NCBI RefSeq assembly: GCF_900091505.1
Contig: NZ_LT607409.1
Span: forward strand, 5,952,001 to 6,016,000
Length of the DNA: 64,000 nt
Source of the DNA: Micromonospora chokoriensis
GTDB taxonomy: Bacteria > Actinomycetota > Actinomycetes > Mycobacteriales > Micromonosporaceae
Reading direction: 5' to 3'
The position numbers and the translations under genes were made by a program. How positions within the stretch are numbered: the first letter of the stretch is position 1; every line of letters starts with the position of its first letter. Shown here in pieces: positions 1 to 7,210 of this stretch. The notes below the pieces were generated by a model. It did no database searches. It saw nothing but the letters and a program-made list of their open reading frames with translations, and was not told where the DNA came from.

Positions 1-284
1 GCACCGGGTTCACCGCCCAGCTGACCGTCCGCAACACCGGTGCCACGGCGATCAACGGGTGGAACGTGCGGTTCGCGTTCACCGGCGACCAGCGCGTGCG
101 CGAGGCGTGGCTGGCAAAGGTCACCCAGTCCGGCGCGACGGTGACCGCGCGCAACGAGTCGCACAACGCCAAGATCGCACCGGGTGGCTCAGTGATGTTC
201 GGCTTCAACGCGACGACCACCGGGGGCGCCAACCCGAGCCCCGGCCTGGTGACCGTCAACGGGGCGGCCTGCTCGCTGAGCTGA
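1..284 (+). CDS. C-terminal fragment of a secreted enzyme: carbohydrate-binding module CBM2
   Basis: The window opens inside this gene; reading frame 3 is open from the first base to a TGA at 282-284. The visible ~94 residues look like the second half of a family 2 carbohydrate-binding module: the TGFTAQLTVRNTG strand, the INGWNVRF stretch with a surface tryptophan, a second tryptophan in REAWLAKV, the asparagine- and glycine-rich GSVMFGFNATTTGGAN turn, and a last cysteine (AACSLS) that in CBM2 normally closes the domain by a disulfide to a cysteine near its start. CBM2 modules bind crystalline cellulose or chitin and sit at the end of secreted glycosidases or lytic polysaccharide monooxygenases. 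The catalytic part lies upstream, so the enzyme class cannot be told. A strong hairpin follows the stop. Confidence 0.85.
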   Translation, partial: TGFTAQLTVRNTGATAINGWNVRFAFTGDQRVREAWLAKVTQSGATVTARNESHNAKIAPGGSVMFGFNATTTGGANPSPGLVTVNGAACSLS

Positions 285-290
285 CGTCTT

Positions 291-328
291 CCTGGGTGGC
301 CGCCCTTCCCCCGGGGCGGCCACCCAGG
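291..328. terminator. 15-bp perfect hairpin between convergent genes
   Basis: Arms 291-305 (CCTGGGTGGCCGCCC) and 314-328 pair perfectly over 15 bp with an 8-nt loop. It begins 7 nt after the CBM2 stop and lies before the 3' end of the convergent HAD gene, so it could terminate both. There is no U tract, which is usual for high-GC actinomycetes. Confidence 0.75.
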
Positions 329-365
329 GCTCCGCCTCGGCTCGACCGCCCTTATGCAACAGGCC

Positions 366-1022
366 TTAGCCGCGTGCCGCGTTGTGCTCGGCGACCAGAC
401 CCGGCAGGTCGTCGAGCGTGTCGATGCGGAACAGGCACTGCTCAGCCACGGCCGGGAGGTCCAGGATGTGCCCCCACGGCGAGCGCCGGATCAGGCAGGC
501 CTTCATCCCGGCCGCCAGGGCCGGACGTGCGTCGTTGTCGGGCCGGTCGCCGACGTACAGGATCGACGACGCGTCGCCGCCACCCTCGGCGAGGACCCGC
601 TCGAAGAAGCCGGCCGACGGCTTCGCCACACCCCAACCGTGCGACGTGCCGATCACGTCCACGGAAAGATCGAGAGCGCGCAGGGTCGCCTCGGCGTGGG
701 CCGGCTGGTTACCGGCCAGGCCCACCAACAGACCCTGGTCCCGCAACGCGGTCAGGCACCCTCGCGCGTCCGGATAGAGGTCCTCCGCGCCGAACGTCTC
801 CGGCTGACCGGCGGTCGCCCGACGATCGAGCTCGGCCGCGAGATCGAAGTCGGGGCGGAAGGTTCGGAACGTCTCCTGGTAGTCCAGCCCTCGGGCGATC
901 ACCGCACCGAAGACCGCCGAGAACGTGTGCCGTGGAACGCCGAGCCAGTCCGCCCATGTCGCGAACTCGCGGGATTCGTCCAGAATCGTTCCACCGACAT
1001 CGAAGAAGACCGCATTGATCAT
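366..1022 (-). CDS. HAD-superfamily hydrolase
   Basis: 218 aa. Motif I is FFDVGGTI at residues 6-13, with Asp8 as the expected nucleophile; the second acid of the usual DxDxT is a glycine, as in many DxGGT HAD proteins. Motif II is around GLAGNQPAH, motif III is the lysine in VAKPSAGFFE, and motif IV is ILYVGDRPDNDARPALAAGM. An insert between motifs I and II forms the alpha-helical cap (cap type C1). Such proteins remove phosphate, or more rarely halide, from small metabolites; the substrate cannot be read from the sequence. Start ATG at 1022 is preceded on the minus strand by a GGGGGTC purine run. It stands alone, convergent with the CBM2 gene. Confidence 0.85.
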   Translation of the reverse strand: MINAVFFDVGGTILDESREFATWADWLGVPRHTFSAVFGAVIARGLDYQETFRTFRPDFDLAAELDRRATAGQPETFGAEDLYPDARGCLTALRDQGLLVGLAGNQPAHAEATLRALDLSVDVIGTSHGWGVAKPSAGFFERVLAEGGGDASSILYVGDRPDNDARPALAAGMKACLIRRSPWGHILDLPAVAEQCLFRIDTLDDLPGLVAEHNAARG

Positions 1023-1089
1023 TGCTGACCCCCGTCATGGCGCAGCTCCGGGCGGAGCATAAATAGCAATCGACTCCCGCGCTCCCCGC

Positions 1090-1145
1090 GCGGGCTGCGG
1101 GCTGCGGGCTGCGGGCTGCGGGCTGCGGGCTGCGGGCTGCGGGCC
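1090..1145. repeat. Heptamer tandem repeat (GCGGGCT)n
   Basis: Seven perfect copies of GCGGGCT occupy 1090-1138, and an eighth copy ending in C fills 1139-1145. The array is in the gap between two divergent genes (HAD on minus, 1256 gene on plus). A pure short tandem array like this is prone to slippage and could vary in copy number between strains. Its length of 7 is not a multiple of 3, and it lies outside coding sequence. Confidence 0.95.
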
Positions 1146-1175
1146 GACCATGCAGTTCGTGCCGGGTGCTTTCGA

Positions 1176-1196
1176 GTTGATGTCGTAGACGATTCA
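1176..1196 (+). repeat. 21-nt motif shared with the repeat element at 48.7-48.9 kb
   Basis: The 21 nt here match 48857-48877 at 19 of 21 positions (common core GTTGATGTC-two variable bases-AGACGATTCA). In both places the motif lies just downstream of a tandem repeat array in the same orientation. It looks like one end of a dispersed genomic repeat rather than a gene-specific regulatory site. Confidence 0.6.
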
Positions 1197-1255
1197 CCAA
1201 CCGTGCGCGCCAAACCCGGTGGAACCGTCGCTCCGGGTGGGCCATGGTGGGGGCC

Positions 1256-2173
1256 ATGGACGACGGTGATCTGACCGCGGCGGAACGTCGTGTGTGGGCG
1301 GCGATGCCGGCGGGAACGCGGGCCGCACTGGCCGGGCTGTCCGGCGCGGATCTGCGCAGCCTGCTGTTGGGCGTGGCCCGCGACCGGGCGGCGACGGTGC
1401 GTCCGTCCGAGGTGGTACGCCGTTGGCGCGAGGACCGGTTCGTCCGCCCGGCCAGCGCGGATCCGCGCGTACTCGCTCGGGTGGAGGCCCGGATGTGGCA
1501 CCTACTGCCCGCCGACGTCTTCGGGGTGGAGTTGTCTCCGGTCGTGCCGGTGGGCGCCTGCTCGGCGGTCGCGTCGGGCAGCCAGAACAGGATCGTCACC
1601 ACGATGCGGGCCAGCGAGGTGCTGAGCGACCCCACCAACGCCCTCGCGATCGAGGCAGCCGTGCGTCGCCGTCGACAGGACGAGGTGCACCTGGCCGCCG
1701 CCCATCGCGTACTGCGGGCGCAGGATTTCGGTAACGGCGCGTCGTCGCACTTCCGGCTCTTCGCCCTGGTGTCCAGCGCCCGGGACACCGGCTCGGGCAG
1801 CACCCAGGCCCGCCTGCTGGTCCGGCACCTCACCTACTGGCAGACGGTCCTCGCCGAGCTGGCGCCGGCGGCCGCGCCTCAGCTGCACGTCACGACCCTC
1901 GACGACGACGTCGCCGTCCGGGAACGGCTGGCGGACACCGTCCGACCGGCGCTCGACGAGGGTGCGGTGCCGCTCGTGGACGAGCCGGAGCGCACCCGCG
2001 GTCGCGGCTACTACACCGGTTGCGCCGTACGGATCAGCCTCCTCGACGGCGAGCTGGAGATCGGCGACGGCGGCCTCACCGACTGGACCGCCCGACTGAG
2101 CGGCGACGCCAAGGAACGCTGCCTCATCTCCTGCCTCGCCACCGAACGCCTCGCCGGCCACGTGGCCCACTGA
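1256..2173 (+). CDS. Uncharacterised protein resembling a HisRS/HisZ class II catalytic core
   Basis: 305 aa from ATG 1256. An in-frame ATG at 1244 is possible, but the GGTGGGGG run just before 1256 looks like its ribosome site. No family is recognised with certainty. Several stretches match the order seen in histidyl-tRNA synthetase and its paralog HisZ: a strand-turn NRIVTTMRASEVLSDPTNALAIEAA where class II enzymes read the ...LRPE.T... segment; HRVLRAQDFGNGASSHFRLFALVSS, like motif 2 (fRxE-loop-R.F.q); RGRGYYTGCAVRI near residues 245-258, like the HisRS signature RGLDYYTG; and a final CLISCLATERLA helix, like the motif 3 helix ending in ERL. There is no anticodon-binding domain. If the resemblance is real, it may be a free-standing adenylating or regulatory paralog. 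It stands alone before the DUF222 gene. Confidence 0.6.
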   Translation: MDDGDLTAAERRVWAAMPAGTRAALAGLSGADLRSLLLGVARDRAATVRPSEVVRRWREDRFVRPASADPRVLARVEARMWHLLPADVFGVELSPVVPVGACSAVASGSQNRIVTTMRASEVLSDPTNALAIEAAVRRRRQDEVHLAAAHRVLRAQDFGNGASSHFRLFALVSSARDTGSGSTQARLLVRHLTYWQTVLAELAPAAAPQLHVTTLDDDVAVRERLADTVRPALDEGAVPLVDEPERTRGRGYYTGCAVRISLLDGELEIGDGGLTDWTARLSGDAKERCLISCLATERLAGHVAH

Positions 2174-2303
2174 GGCGGGCTCGTGCGGTGCTCGGTCCCT
2201 GCAGCTGACCTCCAGGCCGGCTCTTCGACCAGCGCGGGTAGGGCTGGGCCGAGAACCGCCTTCGACATTGCCGAGCAGCGCGCTGCGATCGCGACCAAAA
2301 CTG

Positions 2304-2319
2304 TCGTACACCTGTTCTA
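2304..2319 (+). promoter_or_regulatory. LexA/SOS-type box upstream of the DUF222-HNH gene
   Basis: TCGTACACCTGTTCTA matches the actinobacterial SOS consensus TCGAAC-N4-GTTCGA at 10 of 12 defined positions. It overlaps the -10 hexamer TAGTCT (2318-2323) and sits 10 nt before the ATG, a position where a repressor would block transcription. Confidence 0.6.
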
Positions 2320-2329
2320 GTCTCGATCC

Positions 2330-3580
2330 ATGGTGGAGGGGTTGGCGCAGGCGGAGGCGGCCGTCGCCGACTGCCTCGACGCCTCGGCGTGGGCTCTTCC
2401 AGAGCAGGGCCTGGTCGCGGCACTCGACGCCACGCACCGGCTCGCGCAGCGCCTGGCGGCTGTGCAGCTGGCCCTGGTGCGCGAGCTGGACGGTCGTGGC
2501 ACGGCCCGGACGCAGGGCGCGTCGTCGACGGCGGTGTGGTTGCGAGACCGGTTGCGGCTGAGCATCCCCGCCGCCCGCCGGCTGGTCGATCTCGCTGGTG
2601 CGCTGGACGCCGGAGCGTCCGGCGTGCGTGCTGCTCTGGCCAGCGGTGCCATCACCGTGGAGCAGGCCCGGGTCATTGGCGACACGGTCCGCACGGTGCA
2701 CACGACCGCAGGCGCCGAAGCGGCCGAGAAGGCGGTCGGCGTGCTCGTCGAGTGGGCCGGGCAGTTCGAGCCGACGCTGCTGCGCAAGCTGGGCACCCAC
2801 GTCCTCGACCATGTCGCCCCGGAGGTCGCCGACGCCGCGGCGCGGGCGGCGTTGGACGCCGAGGCGCGTCGAGCCGACCGGGACCGTCACGTCACGCTGT
2901 CCGAGCTACGCGACGGCCGGATACGGCTGTCCGGCAGCCTGGATGCGGAGGCGGCCGGGCTGCTGCGCGCGGCGCTCGACCCACTGACCGCGCCGTCCGG
3001 TCCGCACGATCCGCGTTGTCCCGGGCAACGCCGTCACGACGCGCTCGCCGACCTCTGCCGACTCGCCCTGCGCACCGGTGAGCTACCTGAGAATGGCGGC
3101 GAGCCCGCCCAGGTCGTCGTCACCACCAGCTTCGACGTGTTGACCCGGCAACTCGACGCCGGCGCTCTCGACACCGGGCCACGCGTGACCCCGGAGACGG
3201 TACGCCGTCTCGCCTGCGACGCGGCGATCCTGCCGGCCGTCCTCGGCGGCAGCGGCCAGACGCTCGACGTGGGCAGGCAACGCAGACTGGTCACCGGCCC
3301 TCTGCGACGCGCCCTGGTCCTGCGCGACCGCGGCTGCGCCTTCCCGGGCTGTGACCGCCCGCCCCGCTGGTGCGACGCCCACCACATCCGCCACTGGGCC
3401 GACGGTGGCAGCACCAGCCTGGCCAACTCGGTGCTCCTCTGTGCCCACCATCACCGACATCTCCACCGTGGCGATTGGACGGTTCGGCTCGGCGGCGACG
3501 GCCACCCGGAGTTCGTCCCGCCTGCCTGGCTCGACCCCGACCGAATTCCCCGCCGCAACCGGTACCACCGGCGGACGTGA
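2330..3580 (+). CDS. DUF222 domain HNH endonuclease (13E12-repeat family)
   Basis: 416 aa. Residues ~10-300 form the helical DUF222 region (GLVAALDATHRLAQRLAAVQLALVREL and onward). The C-terminal ~90 residues are an HNH nuclease: CAFPGCDRPPRWCDAHHIRHW, then GGSTSLANSVLLCAHHHRHLH. This shows the zinc-binding C-x4-C and C-x2-H pairs and the catalytic His of AHHIRHW. This architecture is found in many copies in actinomycetes, including the 13E12 repeat genes of Mycobacterium tuberculosis. The target DNA and biological role are not established. TAGTCT at 2318-2323 ends 6 nt before the ATG, so the message is probably leaderless. A LexA-like box overlaps that hexamer and suggests damage-inducible expression. 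Confidence 0.9.
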   Translation: MVEGLAQAEAAVADCLDASAWALPEQGLVAALDATHRLAQRLAAVQLALVRELDGRGTARTQGASSTAVWLRDRLRLSIPAARRLVDLAGALDAGASGVRAALASGAITVEQARVIGDTVRTVHTTAGAEAAEKAVGVLVEWAGQFEPTLLRKLGTHVLDHVAPEVADAAARAALDAEARRADRDRHVTLSELRDGRIRLSGSLDAEAAGLLRAALDPLTAPSGPHDPRCPGQRRHDALADLCRLALRTGELPENGGEPAQVVVTTSFDVLTRQLDAGALDTGPRVTPETVRRLACDAAILPAVLGGSGQTLDVGRQRRLVTGPLRRALVLRDRGCAFPGCDRPPRWCDAHHIRHWADGGSTSLANSVLLCAHHHRHLHRGDWTVRLGGDGHPEFVPPAWLDPDRIPRRNRYHRRT

Positions 3581-3638
3581 CGTCCCCGTACGCGTCCAAA
3601 CGGTCAGGAGGCAGGGCGTCCGCGCCTAGGCTGGCACC

Positions 3639-3881
3639 GTGTCGATCGTGAACCTCGTCGAGAAATTCGGCGCGGACGGCTCCCTGGAGAGTTCGTGGGT
3701 TCTGCCACCGGATGCCGTTGAACCACTGCGCGCACACGTCGACGTCACACCACAGGGGTGGTTTGTGGACGTGTGGCCGGTGACCTCGGACATCGCCGTC
3801 ATCGTGCAGCCCTGGGTCGCCGAGCCAGTCGAGGCCGAGTCAGGTGCCTGGTTCATCGGTTCCGTTCATACGGCCGGCTAG
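3639..3881 (+). CDS. Small hypothetical protein, 80 aa
   Basis: I do not recognise a family. The protein is acidic, has no membrane segment or signal peptide, and is rich in short strand-like stretches (DVTPQGWFVDVWPVTSDIAVIVQPW). Three features make it a real gene rather than chance: the GTG start at 3639 is preceded by TAGGCT at 3627-3632 with exactly 6 nt between, the leaderless pattern used by neighbouring genes; it is the best-supported frame in this gap; and the codon third positions are strongly GC-biased. It is in the same direction as the DUF222 gene, 58 nt after it. Confidence 0.65.
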   Translation: MSIVNLVEKFGADGSLESSWVLPPDAVEPLRAHVDVTPQGWFVDVWPVTSDIAVIVQPWVAEPVEAESGAWFIGSVHTAG

Positions 3882-4095
3882 GACGGCCGCCACCGATCAG
3901 GACGCCGGGTGATAGGCGCGGTCGGGGTCCTTGCAGACACTGCATCGGCTGAACGACGGGCGGCGGCGGCGCGAGGCGAGGTGGTCCGTGGGGCTCGGCC
4001 CGACCGGAGATCAGTAGACGACCTGGACACGGACTGTGACGGGGGCCGCACTCTGCGGGGCGTCGGTGTGCGGGCAGCGGCTCTAGGGTCGATGG

Positions 4096-5370
4096 ATGGG
4101 CACGCGGGCAGGCTTTCGCGGCCGCTGGCGGTCGTTGTCGCCGCTGCCGCCGCCCGGTCGGCTGCGCACGCTGTCGCTGGCCACCCTGGCCAACACTGTC
4201 GGCACGGGGTTGTGGGTGACCGCTGCGGCGCTCTACCTGACCCGCTCCGTGGGGCTGACGCCGACGGAGGTGGGGCTGGGGCTCACCGTCGCCGGCCTGG
4301 TCGGGCTCACCGCCAGTGTGCCGCTCGGTGGGCTCGCCGACCGGCATGATCCGCGAGCGTTGCGTGCGATCCTCCAACTGGCGCAGGCCGCTGTCGCCGC
4401 CGCGTACCTGTTGGTCGGCTCGTTTCCGACGTTCCTGCTGGTGGCCACTGTGGACGCGCTGCTGGTCTCCGGCAACCTGGCGGTCCGTGCCGCGCTGGTC
4501 GCCGCGGTCGGCGGGCCGGAGGGCCGGGTGCACGCCTTCGCCACATTGCGCGCGGTGGCGAACCTGGGTGTCACGCTCGGCGCGGGGCTGGCCGCGTTCG
4601 CGCTGGTGGCGGACACCGGGTGGGCGTACCGGCTGCTGGTGCTCGGCAACGTCGCGACCTACCTGGTGTCGGCGGCGCTGATCATGCGACTGCCGTCGTA
4701 TCCGCCGGTCCGGCGGCCGGTCCGTCCGCGACCGGGCCGCGCGTTGCGCGACGGGCGTTTCCTCGCGGTGGCCGGCGCTTCGGCGGTGCTCTCCCTGCAC
4801 GGGGTCGCACTGACGCTGATCCTGCCGCTGTGGGTGGTGACCCGCACCGACGCGCCCCCGGTGACGGTCGCCGCCGTGCTGCTGGTCAACACGCTGCTCA
4901 CCGTGCTCTTCGCGGTACGGCTCAGCGGGAGCACCCGGCACGCGGTGCCGGCGGCGGCGACGATGCGGCGGGCCGGCCTGGTGCTCGCGGCCGGGATGCT
5001 GCTCTGGGCCGCGACCGCTGTCGCGCCCACCGCGGTGGCGGTCGGCCTGCTCCTGCTCGCGACGGTGGTGTACACCGTGGGCGACCTGTGGCACAGCGGT
5101 GCCGGGGCGGCGCTGGCCTACGACCTCGCCGCCCCGGACGCCATCGGTGCCTACCAGGGGGTCGACGCACTGCTCGCCGGGCTGGCCCGCGCGGCCGGGC
5201 CGGCAGTGCTGACCTGGCTGATCCTCGACGGAGGCCCGATCGGTTGGCTGGCCCTGGCCGGGCTGCTCGCGGTCACCGGTGTGGCCGTGCCACCGCTGAC
5301 CCGACAGGCCCTGGCGCACCGCGCCGAACCGCCTTGGGCCGACGGTCAGCCGATCTCCTCGTCGACGTAG
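4096..5370 (+). CDS. MFS transporter, multidrug-efflux-like
   Basis: 424 aa with about 12 hydrophobic segments. The first, TLSLATLANTVGTGLWVTAAALYLT, is followed by the MFS loop 2-3 signature region GLTASVPLGGLADRHDPRALR (G-x3-D-R-x-D-x-R variant at residues ~75-90). The family exports drugs or metabolites by proton antiport across the inner membrane; the substrate is unknown. TAGGGT at 4084-4089 ends 6 nt before ATG 4096, supporting a leaderless start and ruling out the out-of-frame ATG at 4092. Its last 25 nt overlap the 3' end of the convergent UBP zinc-finger gene. No regulator adjoins it. The 214 nt upstream (3882-4095) show nothing else recognisable. Confidence 0.85.
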   Translation: MGTRAGFRGRWRSLSPLPPPGRLRTLSLATLANTVGTGLWVTAAALYLTRSVGLTPTEVGLGLTVAGLVGLTASVPLGGLADRHDPRALRAILQLAQAAVAAAYLLVGSFPTFLLVATVDALLVSGNLAVRAALVAAVGGPEGRVHAFATLRAVANLGVTLGAGLAAFALVADTGWAYRLLVLGNVATYLVSAALIMRLPSYPPVRRPVRPRPGRALRDGRFLAVAGASAVLSLHGVALTLILPLWVVTRTDAPPVTVAAVLLVNTLLTVLFAVRLSGSTRHAVPAAATMRRAGLVLAAGMLLWAATAVAPTAVAVGLLLLATVVYTVGDLWHSGAGAALAYDLAAPDAIGAYQGVDALLAGLARAAGPAVLTWLILDGGPIGWLALAGLLAVTGVAVPPLTRQALAHRAEPPWADGQPISSST

Positions 5371-5603
5371 CACCAACGCCACGCCTCGCCGGGCTGCGCC
5401 GAGCGGATCACCGGGTGCCCGGTGGACGCGAAGTGCTTGCTCGCGTGCTGGTTGGGCGACGAGTCGCAGCAGCCGACCTGCCCGCAACTCAGGCAGGTAC
5501 GCAGGTGCACCCAGTAGGTGTCGCCGGCGGCGACGCAGTCCGCGCACTCGTCGGGGGTACGCGCCTCGACGGCACCCGCCTCGGTCAGGTGCTCACAACT
5601 CAC
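5346..5603 (-). CDS. UBP-type zinc finger protein
   Basis: 85 aa, essentially one ZnF-UBP domain: CEH near residue 3, CADC at 20-23, then HLRTCLSCGQVGCCDSSPNQHASKHFASTGHPV, which carries the remaining Cys and His zinc ligands. In eukaryotes this fold binds the C-terminal glycine tail of ubiquitin; bacterial stand-alone copies are common in actinomycetes and their ligand is not known to me. The gene starts at ATG 5603, which overlaps the stop of the upstream Na+/H+ antiporter by 4 nt (ATGA), so the two are translationally coupled. Its 3' end overlaps the convergent MFS gene by 25 nt. Confidence 0.88.
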   Translation of the reverse strand: MSCEHLTEAGAVEARTPDECADCVAAGDTYWVHLRTCLSCGQVGCCDSSPNQHASKHFASTGHPVIRSAQPGEAWRWCYVDEEIG

Positions 5604-7171
5604 TTCTCGACCTCCCGCAGCAACGACTCTTCCAGGTCCAGGTCACGATAGGCCCGCACCAGCACCTCCTCAGGAATCTGACCGGAGTCCCGGGCGGCCC
5701 GGAACACATCCCGCTCGGCGTCGATCATCTCCTGCCGCAGCCGACCGTACGCCTGCGACGGGGTCTCCCGGTCGGTGCCGCCGAGCCGTTCCCACGCCAT
5801 GTTGGTGCGGTCCTCCACCGCTCGACGCAGCCGGTCCACCACCGCGTCCGGGGCGCTGTCGGCCAGCGCGTCGAGGCGTTCCTGGGCGGCCCGGCCGGCC
5901 TGCTGCTGGACACCGGCAGCGGACAGCGCGTCCTGCACCGGGTCGTCCGGTGGCAGTCGCAACCGACGCGCGACCAACGGTAGCGTGGCGCCCTGGCCGA
6001 CGAGTGTGAAGACGATCACCGCGAAGGCCAACCAGATGAACAACGCCCGGGGGTACGGCTCGTCGTCGGCGAGGGTCAGCGGCAACGCGAGAGCGGCGGC
6101 CAGGGTCACCACGCCGCGCATCCCGGCCCAGCCGATGATGATCGGGAACTTCGGCGACGGCCTGGGGTCGCGGCGACGGACCCGGGGCACCAACCGGGCC
6201 AGGTAGGTGGCCGGGAAGAGCCAGACGAACCGGGTGAGGAAGACGGCGGCGAGCACCGCGACCGTGATGAGGGCGAGCGAGCCGATCGGCTCGTCGAGGT
6301 CGCGCAGCACGTCCCGCAGTTGGAGTCCGACCAGCAGGAAGACCAGGCCCTCCAGCAGGAAGCGGACCAGCCGCCAGAACGCGCCGGTCTGCAACCGGGA
6401 CGCCGCCGACAGCAACTGGGGCAGCTTGTGGCCGAGCACCAGGCCGGTGACGACGACCGCGACCACCCCGGAGGCGTGCAGGTGCTCGGCGGTGAACACC
6501 ACGGCGAACGGGATGATCAGTGACAGGGCGTTGTCCAGCAGCGGGTCGGTGATCCGCCGGTGCAGGAACCCGAAGACCACCGCCCCGAGCGCACCGATCA
6601 GGATGCCGCCGCCGGTGGCCCGCAGCACCTCGACGGCGACGTCGGCGGTGCCGACCGTCGAGCCGACGGTGGCCATCGTCGCGACCCGCAGCAGCACCAG
6701 CGCCGTGGCGTCGTTGACCAGGCTCTCCCCCTCCAGGATGGTGACGACCCGGCGGGGCAGGCCGACCCGCCGGGCCACCGCCGTGGCGGCCACCGCGTCC
6801 GGCGGGGCGACCACCGCTCCGAGGGCCAGGCAGATCGCGAACGGCAACTGCGGCAGCAGCAGGTGCAGCACCAACCCGACCACGAACGCCGTGAACAGCA
6901 CCAGGCCGACCGCGAGCAGCAGGATCGGCCGGATGTTGTTCTTGAACGCCGGCACCGACGTCTCCAGCGCGGCCACGTAGAGCAGCGGCGGCAGGATGCC
7001 GATCAGCACCAACTCGGGGTCGAGGTGCACCCGTGGGAAGCCCGGCAGGTACGAGAGCGCCAGGCCGAGCACGACCAGCACGATCGGCGCGAGCAGGCCG
7101 AGCCGGCGGGCCAGCGCGGCGCCCAGGGTGGCGATCGCCAGGAAGACGACGACCGGAAACAGGCTTTCCAT
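5600..7171 (-). CDS. Na+/H+ antiporter, CPA1 family
   Basis: 523 aa. Residues ~1-400 hold about 12 membrane segments. The ion-binding core is visible as LGAVVAPPDAVAATAVARRVGLPRR and the following GESLVNDATALVL, the conserved ND of CPA1 exchangers; GWAGMRGVVTLAAALALPL is another family block. The C-terminal ~120 residues are cytosolic and helical (AAGVQQQAGRAAQERLDALADSAPDAVVDRLRRAVEDRT), like the regulatory tails of bacterial NhaP/NhaG-type exchangers. It exchanges sodium (or potassium) for protons in pH and salt homeostasis. TAGGCT stands 8 nt before ATG 7171 on the minus strand. The downstream zinc-finger gene overlaps it by 4 nt. Confidence 0.9.
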   Translation of the reverse strand: MESLFPVVVFLAIATLGAALARRLGLLAPIVLVVLGLALSYLPGFPRVHLDPELVLIGILPPLLYVAALETSVPAFKNNIRPILLLAVGLVLFTAFVVGLVLHLLLPQLPFAICLALGAVVAPPDAVAATAVARRVGLPRRVVTILEGESLVNDATALVLLRVATMATVGSTVGTADVAVEVLRATGGGILIGALGAVVFGFLHRRITDPLLDNALSLIIPFAVVFTAEHLHASGVVAVVVTGLVLGHKLPQLLSAASRLQTGAFWRLVRFLLEGLVFLLVGLQLRDVLRDLDEPIGSLALITVAVLAAVFLTRFVWLFPATYLARLVPRVRRRDPRPSPKFPIIIGWAGMRGVVTLAAALALPLTLADDEPYPRALFIWLAFAVIVFTLVGQGATLPLVARRLRLPPDDPVQDALSAAGVQQQAGRAAQERLDALADSAPDAVVDRLRRAVEDRTNMAWERLGGTDRETPSQAYGRLRQEMIDAERDVFRAARDSGQIPEEVLVRAYRDLDLEESLLREVEK

Positions 7172-7210
7172 GGGGTACGAGCCTAGGGGTGCGACGGGTT
7201 GCGGCCCCGA

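Noticed and set aside
3853..5547. 564-aa minus-strand frame opposite the MFS gene
   Set aside because: The composition is Arg/Gly/Gln-rich shadow sequence, while the MFS frame has membrane segments and a leaderless promoter.
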